Below are positions 35,628-46,156 of a stretch of 64,000 nt of DNA, in pieces. This stretch comes from Pezicula radicicola. Its lineage: Eukaryota > Ascomycota > Leotiomycetes > Helotiales > Dermateaceae. Below the pieces are notes generated by a model, which saw only the letters and a program-made list of their open reading frames with translations, searched no databases and had not been told where the DNA came from. The stretch lies in NCBI GenBank assembly GCA_003008705.1, contig PDUO01000036.1:533528-597527 (forward strand), written 5' to 3'. Position 1 is the first letter of the stretch, and every line of letters starts with the position of its first letter. The position numbers were made by a program, and so were the translations under genes.

Positions 35628-36946
35628 CTAGGCAGCCAAAACCGTCCAGCTGGGAGGAGTGAAGACGCGAAGCTTGTGAAGTGCATGTTCAACGGCCTCA
35701 AATCCCGCTGTCGTATTACCACTCCCAATACCATTTGAGTTATAATTCGGACATACAGCTAGCGCCGAATGACCACCACAAGCCCTATTTGAGGAAATCT
35801 TATACGTGAACTGGCCATAAGCATTGTAGTCTTCGAGTTGAGATGAACGTGGAATGATTTGAGAATATAATGACCGGTAGACTACTGATGAAAGGATGTA
35901 GATAATGACTATCAGAAAGGTAATGCAATTATTTACGTCTTCGTAGTACACAAGTAGGAAGTAGGCGGAAGCTGTTGGGAGGATACCATTCAGCGTTGGT
36001 GGAATTAGCATCAATCTGATTAGCGTATTAGTGTCATATACTCCATTTACAAAGGAGACCACCATCAAGCTACCAACGAACCAGCATTGGGCTTTGTGGA
36101 AGTCTTCTAGAAGATCCTTCCAAGTCTCCAGTCTTAGATCGACGATTTTAGGAGAGTTTTCAGTTTGAGCCGATTTCTGGTTGATTCTGTTGCCTCTGTT
36201 CCCATAGCCTCTCTTGCAAGTGATGATATAGATTCTTGCGAAGAAAAGTGGGTTTGAAGGCTTCCTTGGTATCTCTCTGCTGTCCAGGCTTGCGATATTT
36301 TGGGTGTGGCTTAATAAGGAAGTAGCAGAAGCAAGGCCAAAATATGACAAGAAGTCCACATTGCATAATATACGATGCGAATACCTATTATCGTGAATGA
36401 CTACGAATCGTGCTTGAAATCGAAGTACGGATACCAATACCAATACCAACGATATCTGTATCTGCGTATGGTAAAGACGAATAACCATTAAGATTGCACA
36501 ACTGATCGAGACAGCCATCAATAGCAGTCAGGTTCGAGTTCGTATTATTTGAAAGCATCTTCAAGGATGAACATTTGTCCTGGCAAAGCCACGGGTGCCT
36601 CAAAGCACAACAAGTAGAAGTCAAGCATTCAGTTACATCAGATGTCATATCTTCAAGCTCGTTGTTTGTGACATTCGTGGCATTATCGCGGACGATCCGT
36701 TGGACGGGTCTTGAAATATTTTATGGCAATTCATTGAATGCCAATGCTCTTGAAATCGATGACATATTGATGCAAGCAGCATATCGTGAGATGGGGCCCG
36801 TGCCATTAACTCCAAAATAACCATTCTGAACGAGAGAGCCATACGCGAATGGGACGTTTCGACATTCTGCAATACAGTCATTTGTCGGCATCTGGCATCT
36901 TTTAGCCAAAGTCTCATTGCCAGCTGCAAAAAATATTTTGGCAAGC
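35628..36946 (-). pseudogene. decayed Cys-rich multi-TM membrane protein gene
   Basis: The minus strand carries one continuous protein-like reading with breaks. The first part (36946-36724) encodes a Cys-rich ectodomain (KRCQMPTNDC...CINMSS). It is followed in the same frame by TAA at 36721-36723 and then continues without a frame change (NISRPVQR... to 36388), including a second Cys-rich block (ECLTSTCCALRHPWLCQDKC). After a likely intron come membrane helices (CGLLVIFWPCFCYFLI near 36310). The reading then changes frame between about 36160 and 36190 with no usable GT-AG intron. The last part (to 35628) has several more TM helices (GILPTASAYFLLVYY, ITFLIVIIYILSS). A stop plus a frame change argue for a pseudogene. 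The 5' end is unresolved. No family name. Confidence 0.6.
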
Positions 36947-38115
36947 ACTGCTGTTCAGGTCATTCTTGGAGCAGCATGAGAGATTGTCAGATTTTGATCT
37001 TACATTGATGCAGGCTAGAGGATTTGATGATAATTCGTCTATCTTCACGATCACTGAGCGAAGAGAAAAATTAAACTTGCAGCGAAGAAAAGGTAAGCGC
37101 GCGGAGGCGAGAAAAGAAAATCGAACTTATGAAGTGCAAAAATACTGAGGTTACATGGCAGCAGCTTAACATAATTTGTCGCTAAATCAGAAATGATTTA
37201 CCTCTTAGAATCTTGACATGTCAGCATGCATGCTTCTGCTCAGCTTTCTAAAGACGCCTGCCCTTAACATGAGTTGTTAGAAAAAACAGTATGATTAGCT
37301 AAGATAACACGAGTATGCTAATTATGACAACTGCGAAATGATAAACAATAAAGTAAGGAACAATTGTAGCTGCAGCCATCATTTGCAGCTCTTTAGCGAG
37401 TTCAGTGACTGGCAATCCGTGGCATGGTTACCTCTTAGGGCAGGTATTCATTTACATCACCTCAATCCCCAACTCGTTGGCGTAAATGTCAAGCTACCAA
37501 GAATGTAATCCGTTCCGCTTTTCTCACCCTCGCTTCACTTTGTGCTCACCAATGCTCGCTTGTCTTTAACGCACATTTTACATATAATCTCGACCACCTT
37601 ACCTTTAACTATTAAGACATTAGGAGACCTGGTAGTTCAATAGAAGTTAAAACAATTTCTCCTTATTTAAGCTAAGAATGGCAAATTTAGATTAGTATAC
37701 AAAACTTGTTGAATATAGGAATAACCATGTGGCCCTCCTACTTAGACCCATTTCGGGGCTCTCTTTGCTCCTCACAGAATACAACACCACTTTGCCTGCC
37801 TGTGTTGCTCCCAATATTCATGCTATTTAAAGTTTTTAATAGCTAATCTGATATATGCTAAAAGCTTTCTAGGTAGGGAAGAATGTATGGAAGTGCCTAT
37901 CTGGCATATTACTTGGGACATTCATTACACCCAACAATACAGTTCATAGGGAGGCTATATAAAGAATAACCGTACTAATTGAACTTCAAGAGGTTCTTAA
38001 GCTTGATATCAAAGACCTGAATCAAGTCAGTTATCCAAATCAAGTCAGTTACAGGAGTAGTTATTCTCAGAAACGCCAGATAAGCACCCTTTAGTTTCAC
38101 CTCTCCATAATCACT
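36947..38115. other. AT-rich intergenic
   Basis: Between two minus-strand genes. It includes the presumed first exon/promoter of the decayed membrane-protein gene (up to about 37145) and the 3' flank of the NLR gene. Two tandem 18-nt repeat units at 38019-38054 are listed separately. Confidence 0.45.
38019..38054 (+). repeat. two 18-nt direct repeat units 3' of the NLR
   Basis: Units GAATCAAGTCAGTTATCC and AAATCAAGTCAGTTACAG lie side by side, 62 bp beyond the NLR stop codon. The same core appears on the other side of the NLR at 42367-42412 and again at 14091-14150. Confidence 0.65.
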
Positions 38116-41100
38116 CTACTCAACACTGTCCTCCTCGCTGTCCTCCTCGCTGTCCTCCTCGCTCCCTTTGGCGCTCTCCTTCAGCTCCGCAAGAAAACCC
38201 ATTGGATCCTCCTGAAACTTACGCAACCGAGTGACATATTTCTCTCTCCAATATCTATACTCACTGATTTGTGATAGAAGGTTCTCCCACTCCGGACCAG
38301 GCGGGTCTATTTTCGCTCCACGAGAGAGGAGTAACTCCGCAATATGGAGTTTTCCTTCAGCGATAGCGGTGTACAATGCATTTCTAAATTTGCCCCCTCG
38401 TAAATTGACATCAGCACCCCTATCAAGCAAGAGCCCTACGATGCTTGTATTTCCGTTTGCTGCTGCTGCTTGTAATGCAGTTCCATAATGGCCCCCTTGC
38501 AAATTGATATCAGCGCCCCTATCAAGCAAGAGCTCTATGATGCTTCTATCTCTGTCTGCTGCTGCTAATTGTAATGCAGTTCCATACTGGCCCCCTTGTA
38601 AATTGATATCAGCGCCCCTATCAAGCAAGAGCTCTATGATGCTTCTATCTCCATCTACTGCTGCTGCTTGTAATGCAGTTCCATANTAGCCCCCTTGCAA
38701 ATTGATATCAGCGCCCCTATCAAGCAAGAGCTCTANNATGCTTNTATNTCCATNTNNTGCTGCTGCNTGTAANGCAGTTCCATAATAGCCCCCTTGCAAA
38801 TTGATATTAGCGCCCCTATTAATCAAGAGCTGTACGATGTCTAGGCGGTCACTTCCTGCTGCTGCTCCTAATGAAGTACTATAATTGCTCGCTTGCAAAT
38901 TGATATTAGCACCCTTATCAAGTAAGAGCTGTACCATGTCTAGGCGGCCATTTCGTGCTGCTGCTCCCAATGCAGTCCCATACCTAGACCCTTCGAAAAC
39001 ATTGTTGATTGTGTCACCTCTTTCTATTAGCTCTTTTGTCAATGCAAAGGCACCGACAGAAGCTGCATAGTACAGTGGTGATGCGAGACCCTCCAGGTCT
39101 GCTTTCCAATTCGTAAGAAAATGTATATCAGGATTTATTATTCGAATTAGATTTAGCAGACTCTGTGCACCTGGGGTGAAGATCTGTGTCGTGCGGCTTA
39201 TGACGTGGGCTGGCCACGATTGTCGAGGTACTTTGTTTAAATGATCATTCCAAAACCTGACCACATAATCCCATAGCGCGAATTGGTTGAATATCTTTTC
39301 GGTAACTAGTATATCTTTGCTAAGATGCCAATGATAGGCTAGGCATGACCCGGCAATATGGAGGTTTGCATCTGTGTCAGTGACAGAAAATTCCTTAACG
39401 GGGCCTTCCACTCGCCGGATGCGTGTAGACAGGAGGTATTCTTGGATGGAGAAATGCGCGAACCTTATCTCAATAACGTCGTCATCGTCGTTGAGACCAA
39501 TTCTCTCATGAGAATCAGCTTTTTTTGGAATTTTCGTCACGAGGTTAGGCAGGTATGTGAGCACATCTTCGTCGCGAAAAAGTCGTTGTTTATCGTCGAA
39601 GGGCACATCGCTTTCGTGATCCAGGATGAAAATCTCAGCAAGCTCATCCAAACTCAGTGGCCTAGCGGAAAAGCAAAGCCACTCCAAGATGCTTGCCACT
39701 TGCTTTCTGTTTTCCGGTCTCACTGCTTCCAGTATTCTATCGTACGTTGCATCCAGACCTATGGGGAGGCCATCCAGTGCTTCTCTAATTTTGCCTGGAA
39801 TTCGAAGGGGCCCGAGAACGTCCAATTGACAAGCCACGTACTGGAACCTAATGGGATCTTGGTGTTAGCTACATATGCTGTCACAACCAATTCTCCGACC
39901 TCAGCAGAGAAATCTAGACACGATGGCACCGTTTCGACTTACATCCCCTCAGCTTTCTTGATTAAGACATCTTTCGCTTCAGCTTTGATTGAATCAGGCC
40001 AGGAACTGTAGTTCGCAGATGCAAATACTTTGTCGAGATATAGACCAATGTCCTCTTGCACAAGGTTAGTGCAGTCTGAGCTATCTAGATCGACTCCTGT
40101 GGCTTCTGAGGAATGTATGAGTGGCCTGAACACCGCTTCTATATCTGACTGACTCCGACTGGTGCAAAGCAAGTGAACATTCGAAAATTTGTCCTTATGG
40201 AGTTCACAGAGGGTTTCCAGTAATGTTTCTCGCTGTGGAAGGCCATCCTTGTCGGGACACTCGTCCAGAGCGTCAACGACAATGTAGACACTCGAGAATC
40301 CACATATCATAGCTGCTAGTGTCTGCTTCAGAGTTTGAAGGTCGGGTCGATGACGTTTCTTCTCGCATTGGTCCAATTTTTCGACAATGGGAGGCTTGTC
40401 GGGCCGTTTGCACCAAACTTGTCTGATCAGAGAGCACAGCATTTCATCGGTATTTTGCTTCTTTTGGTCATTAAAGCTGAAGTAGAAATAAGCTATTGCG
40501 ACTTCTGGATCTGTATCGTAAGAATTTTCGAGGCTTTTGATAATGGAAGAACTGCCAAGAAGTCGTCAGCTTCAAAGGATAAGTAATAAAAAGGAATTCA
40601 TAAAGATCTTACGACAGCACAGATTTGCCAGACCCAGCTATAATCTTCGTCAGCAAAACTTCCTGACAAATTATTGATAACATTACCTTTTCCATGTAGC
40701 CAGAGGAGAGAGTTTGGGGTCTTCATCCAGCTTTCGTATCCCTCATGGTTTTGTATTAGCCAGTTGCCGGTATCTGCTTTGTTTTTTTCAAGCGCGTTCC
40801 GATAATTTTCAGATGGATCAACATCTGATAACCACCGGAGTAGTTCTTTTCTACGCTGATCTGACTGCGCCTTTTCAATCGCCCCCTTTAATGCCGAAAT
40901 ATCGCCAGCTATTGAACCCATGGTCTTCGACTGCTCTTCGTAGTGCTTGCAAAGGGCATCATATTCCTCTTGCTGCATCGTATCTTTGAGTATTTCGTAT
41001 GATTTGCAAAACGCTTCATCCTGTTTTTCAATATCTTCCAACGAAGAGTCCCAGCTGTCCCATTTGATCAGGTCTGATGCAAGTCTTGACCCTTTGCCTT

Positions 41101-42072
41101 TGTAGTAGTAGCAGACACACATCGCTTGGAATTTGAGAATCAAGCTATATTGCTCTTGAAGTATATCTCGATATCCAACGTGGACAGACTGGAACTTCTT
41201 GCGGTCTACTGGGTTGCTTTGAGACTCATATCGATGAGCATAAAGCGCCTCTCTCATCGAACTTTGGATAATCAGGTCAGAAACAGTTTTGAGGCCATTG
41301 GCCATGGAAGCTGCCTGTTCCGAAGGATTGAGAAACAACTGAGACAATTAGTCTCAATGCACAAAAGTAAAATGGTATCACTCACTGGAAGAATAAGCCC
41401 AACACCAGCCCATGCAATCGATGCATATGGATTCGCACTTAGGGCATGGGTGACATACTTATCTGCCCCCTTAACGATACCAAGGACGGGCTTTGCGAGG
41501 TCTTGGAAAGCGATATCCTTGCCATTAAACCTCAATTTCCACTCATTATCTCTCATCTCCGCCACTTTCCTTTTGAGGATACGCTCCATTTGATCCCTCC
41601 TTGTCGTCTTTACAGGAGACAGAATATCACCTGTTAACCCGAAGACCGTCCCGAAATCCATTGAGAGGATAGTCTCGTAGTCTTGTATCAGCTTCTCCTC
41701 TTTGGCTTTCAAACTCTCGTACGCTTGATTCCAGAGCTCTGATATTGGACGCAACTCCGAAGGCTCTGTGATTGGTACCACTCGAGATACATCAGTCGTG
41801 TCGCTCGTCTGTGAGGCTGGGACAACTGCAGGCCCTCTACTGGGCACAGAAGTAGCAGAATTGTTGTCTGAATCAGCGCCTGTCTCCTCGGAGGACACGA
41901 TTTGGCTAGTGCTTGCAGCATGTTCAGGAGTAGCTCCAATTGTCGTGGTAGAAGAGGCTGCTTTGTTGTCTTTGTTCTTCGACTTGAAGTAGTGTTGTTT
42001 AAATTGTCGTGCCCTATCTCGAAAGCGTCCTTGGTGGGTCTCCAAGCTCTGTTTGTTTGAATGGCTGTCCAT
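38116..42072 (-). CDS. NACHT-ankyrin NOD-like receptor (NLR)
   Basis: Five exons (42072-41386, 41338-40687, 40637-40613, 40551-39943, 39847-38116) join in frame to 1234 residues. The first 85 residues are a disordered Ser/Thr-rich segment. Residues about 100-430 match the N-terminal domain found before NACHT NTPases in fungi (ELWNQAYESLKAKEEKLIQDYE...; SLLWLHGK at its end). The NACHT domain follows: Walker A GKAGSGKS (about 444-452), formed around a 25-nt micro-exon, and Walker B VYIVVDALDECPD (about 543-554). A winged-helix-like region (about 690-800, LDELAEIFIL) leads to about eight 33-residue ankyrin repeats (about 914-1177). The protein ends in an acidic EEDSEEDSEEDS tail. Known fungal members act in allorecognition or defence, with repeats sensing ligands; that role here is inference. 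Ten ambiguous bases fall in one repeat. Start: ATG 42072; the frame upstream lacks ATG. Confidence 0.9.
38330..39060 (-). repeat. tandem 99-bp ankyrin-coding repeats
   Basis: Within the NLR. Identical landmarks (for example TCAAGCAAGAG) recur at 38423, 38522, 38621 and 38720, exactly 99 bp apart, and the units between about 38390 and 38800 are almost identical. Units nearer 38900-39060 are more diverged. Ambiguous bases occur at 38686, 38736, 38737, 38744, 38748, 38754, 38756, 38757, 38767 and 38773, as expected if the assembler merged differing repeat copies. The true copy number may differ. Confidence 0.9.
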
Positions 42073-43553
42073 GTTCGCGATAGAACGAATGCTTTGAAGG
42101 GTTGGATCACGCAAGACGTGAAGACAGTGACGGTGACAATCTTCTCTTGGGTGTTTCTTCAGTGTTCACGTCGAGGTTGGAGTGTGGTAGTCGCATCACA
42201 CAAGGCTCTGTTGTGCGGCTCAGCTGAACAACCATCTCGTTCTGCGTGGCAACGTGGGCAAATCAACATGCAGGAATTTTGGCAGGGGCGTCCGCCACCA
42301 ACCTTTCTTGTGTTACCTAGGACGCCGCCGACCGCTTTCCCTTCAATTTCGACATGTCAGATACCTAAATCAAATGAGTTACTCAAATCAAGTGAGTTGA
42401 TAAATTCAAATAAGTGATACTCGTACTATCAGATACGAATAAAATAATTACCATAGCCACCTAGCAGGTGGTCTGGAAACTCGAAAGAACGTAGACTTTG
42501 AAGTAATTGGTGAAGGGTGCCGCTGTAGAATCGCAATACTTTATCGGTGATCGGATCAAAATCAAATGGAATGCCTCTTGGGTCGCTGTGAGGCTAGGGT
42601 AACAAAATACATCTAGCAAACATAGGCGGGTTGCTTTGCAAACAAGTTCCCCGTCACCGATAAACATATTAAAATCCCTCCCAAGTTCTCGAAGAATTCA
42701 ATCAGAAGTCTCCTGAAACTTTCACGTAGGTCTATGGTAAGACTGTCGCCATGCTAGGCGGATGAGTAGACTTGACAATCCAATTGCGCTCTGCTTGGGA
42801 AATGTTCGTCATCTGACAAGTTGTTAAAGTATAGATGATTGTACTGCAGATTATTATGTTATTCTACTATAAACTGGTTTGGATTAGATCATTATATTAC
42901 TACAACTTGTGAGCTTGTGTAGACTCAGATGGTCAGGAATGAACAACCTATCTCATTGCGCTGTGAGCGGCTTCCCAGCATCCGACAAACCGCTCAGCAA
43001 CAACATGAACCCTTCACCTGCGATAGAGAAAACTAGATCTATCAATAATGTGGATATGGGGACTTACATGGCTCCCGAATGATGTCATCGAAGGCATCAG
43101 GGGAGAGTTTCTCCCTAACGCATGTATTATCTGCTTGTAACCTCTGGAAGGCGCCCTCGCTCTATTGATTAGGCTGTAAGTTGTCAACATCAGACTTCGC
43201 TAGGTTATGTCTTGAGCTTAATATTGATTAAAAAAGGCCCGTAAGACTTTGATGTGAGACGAAATCGTCTAGCAAAAGAGCGATCAACTTCCAGATTTCA
43301 GAGAAGTTCCTAGATAAGGATTTAATCGTTGTATTGGAACTTTCTAGTAAAGTGGCAAGAAAGAACGGAGTAGATCAAAGTTAAGATAGTTTATCTGTGT
43401 TTGCCGTGACTTCCGCTCATATCAAGGACACGTAAAACCTAAGACACACAAATCGAACTTTTTCATATGCTTGGATAAATAATCCGACTACGTGGCTTCC
43501 TCAGGCTTCTTTGCATACACAGTATATCTAATTAATCAAGTTAGCTACTCCTC
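42073..43553. other. intergenic between NLR and methyltransferase
   Basis: About 1.5 kb containing the NLR promoter (42073 onward) and the 3' flank of the methyltransferase gene. No coding frame. A repeat copy at 42367-42412 is listed. This is the boundary between the immunity-like block and the biosynthetic block. Confidence 0.5.
42367..42412 (+). repeat. dispersed repeat copy 5' of the NLR
   Basis: Contains TAAATCAAATGAGTTAC, then TCAAATCAAGTGAGTTGA, then TAAATTCAAATAAG. It shares GAGTTACTCAAATCAA with 14091-14150 and the AAATCAAGT-AGTT core with 38019-38054. It sits about 300 bp upstream of the NLR start, in the same orientation as the copy beyond its 3' end. Confidence 0.6.
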
Positions 43554-45129
43554 TCATCGAGGGAGAAATAACACCAACACTGGCCAATACGCATGGATTT
43601 TAGTGTCATCAAATTCTTTCCTAACATCAACCGCAAAAACTGTCACCTCCTCGGGCGTCCAGCCCAAGCCGCGTGTAAAGAGTGCCATGGAAATGCCTGT
43701 AATTTCTTCACCGATATTTTGACGATTCCACATTCCTATTTGGAAAGGCAAGTTAGTCCTTTTATCTGCAGAATGTCTTCGGGCCTGGGTTCTCTCAAAA
43801 GTGTAGAGTGTAAAGAAATGGCAGAAGCAGCTGAAATTACATACCCAACTCTTTCAGCTTTTTGTCTTTCGGCCAACGATTTTGTGGCCACTTATTCTGG
43901 ACTTCTACAATGTCTATGAACCCAGCATCAAGTAACTGGGATTTGTAGCGTACGGGACTATCTGAAAAACGACCTAAATTGTGGCAAGACTGTAGCATGT
44001 ATTCGTTCCACTTCCTCAATGCAGAATTTTCGGGCCAAGAATCGTCATCGGATTTCCCTGGGAAGCAAATATCTGTGATTTCGATATAGCCACCCGGATT
44101 TAGAAATCTATGCATTTCATTAACAGGACAGCTTTTTATAGCCAATTGTAGACAGCCAGGACTTGTTTATCGCTTACTCAAAGCTCTGTGCAAAGAATTT
44201 TGGCCAGTCCGCAAAAGATCCAACCATCATGCGTGCATGAATGAAGTCGAATTTTTTTGAGAAGGTCCAATCCTCCTCTAGATCATCAATCTCAAATGAC
44301 AGATTAGGTGGGACAAAAACAGGTTGAATTGGACTCAAATCAACTCCTATAACCTGTCTTTACTTAGCACTAGCTGCACCGCGACAAGAGTCAAGAGATC
44401 TAACGTATGATTCCGGGTGTTCATCAGCTGAGAGCGTGTTAGTCTTGTCTTTGGATCTTGGAGAAGATTGAGAGACAACTCACCCCAATCAATGGCCCAT
44501 ATGCCGGTTCCAGTCCCTACATCGAGAACACGATGTATTGTCTTCTCCTTGGGTATTGGAACAATAGAAAGTTTACCATCAAATGTCAAGGAGAACAAGT
44601 GATGCTGCAAATCTATAAACTTTTAATCTATATATTTTTTCGTAATACTTGCAAGGACACTACATACCGAGCCGATCTTTTTCATCCTGTATCCCACATT
44701 AGTCCGGAATAGTAAGAATTCTGTGTGTACCACATTACCTCGTCATTAGGTAACACATATTCTAAGCATTATTAGCCCGTGAACGATCATAAGTGATGAA
44801 AAGCATACTCCCTTCCTTGTACGAATGATAAGTCCTGCCGTTCTCCTCTCTGAACTTCAAAATACTAGATCTCATAGAAGTCGTGGAGCTTTCTGGTTCA
44901 CCCTAGATACAAAGCACAATTAGCTTTCATCACCCTTTAATAAGTGGAAGTCAGTATATACATCGCCAAAGGCTGAGTCCTGGCCATCGTAGTCATCAGG
45001 CTAAAATGAGAGTCGTCAGTACCCAATTCTTATGCAGAACGAATTTGCTTTTCTTCTAACCTCAGCTTCAACGGGTATATCCTCTGATAGCTCCGGATTT
45101 GGTGCTACATGAACTTCTTTGGGAGACAT
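43554..45129 (-). CDS. LaeA-like SAM-dependent methyltransferase
   Basis: Class I methyltransferase of the LaeA/UMTA-like group common in fungal metabolite clusters; it transfers a methyl group from S-adenosylmethionine. Ten exons (45129-45061, 45000-44962, 44902-44809, 44761-44739, 44686-44668, 44612-44484, 44427-44405, 44353-44178, 44131-43845, 43735-43554) join in phase to 346 residues, normal for the family. The N-terminus is acidic (MSPKEVHVAPNPELSEDIPV); then come the typical FREENGRTYHSY and KYVLPNDE blocks and motif I VLDVGTGTGIWAI (110-122). Motif II follows (VIGVDLSPIQP), then FDFIHARMM and NPGGYIEITD. LaeA itself is a nuclear regulator; many relatives instead methylate small molecules. 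Its place at the edge of a cluster, divergent from a P450, favours a tailoring enzyme, but this is inference. Confidence 0.88.
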
Positions 45130-46156
45130 TTTCTATAAAATAATCGGCGAATTTTGCATAGAGAAACATTTTGGATGTCAGCGGACTTCGCAGCATATCT
45201 GTCTGTCGTTGAGAGCCTTAGTGCAACCTTTCCCTGCCGTCTGCCATTTTAGGTTTCGGCAGCCTACTACAAGCATGTGAGAGAGCGAATAGGAACCTGT
45301 GTAATTTCTGGCCGAACGGACATATGATTGGATACTATTGTCTTGGTATGATCAGTCTTCGGGATTTGACAGAATGAGCCAATGAGAGAAAATGAATCGA
45401 CTTAGGCAGAACGTTCGCGTGGAAAAAGGTCGGCTCCCCGCCGCATGCAGCCAGAATGATAGATATATCGGGCCTCTCTCTCAAATAATCCAATGGGCTG
45501 CAAAAGCATATCGGAGATATAACTACACTTGCCCGTGCTCCGTCGGGTATACTCGTACCTTGGCAAATGCTTTCATGCAGAGAAGTTCAATGGCGTCGTA
45601 TTACGGCCAAGTGGTTAGAAACGTTTTCTGCTAGCAGAAAACTACAGAGGTTAGAGAGCTTGTATTTTAGGCTATATAGACCTGATATTTTCAGCCTATA
45701 TAATGCCACTATTTTCAGGTGTATAGAGCTTGTATTTTTGGGCTATACAAAGCCTGTACAGAGCCTACCTTATGTTTCTAGTAGTATAGAGCTCTAAGAT
45801 AGCTTGTACCCAAGTTTAATATTTTAATAATTGTCCTAACCCTAACCCTTGTATCTCTTATTATTTACTCAATTATAAATAAAATATATTTATTTCTTAA
45901 GTTCTAGGTATAACATATGCTTTCTTACAAAAAAAAATCAATACTTATAAAAACGAAGGAATATTACCTATAATCCTATTAACATTAAGACTCTAGATCT
46001 TACCGCCCTACCTCTATCTATGAGCGTGTGTAAACTGGGTTAGAATTTAGACTTGGCCGTAATGCAACGTCATAAGTTCCCAGCTGGTAAATACGCTATA
46101 TTTCCCCCACCCCAATCTGTTCATGAAACCGAACTTGTATATATTTATATCAAAAT
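45130..46156. promoter_or_regulatory. divergent promoter region, methyltransferase / P450
   Basis: 1.03 kb that must serve both genes. It contains two copies, 70 bp apart, of an AGAGCTTGTATTTT-GGCTATA block (starting near 45654 and 45724), with partial further copies to about 45810. A short telomere-like CCTAACCCTAACCC lies at about 45835-45848. A TATA-like run (TATATTTATATC) lies about 15 bp before the P450 start. A shared regulatory site is possible but not shown. Confidence 0.45.

Noticed and set aside
45835..45848. CCTAACCCTAACCC as a telomere or chromosome-end marker
   Set aside because: Only about two units, inside a gene-bearing region; most likely chance or a small interstitial remnant.
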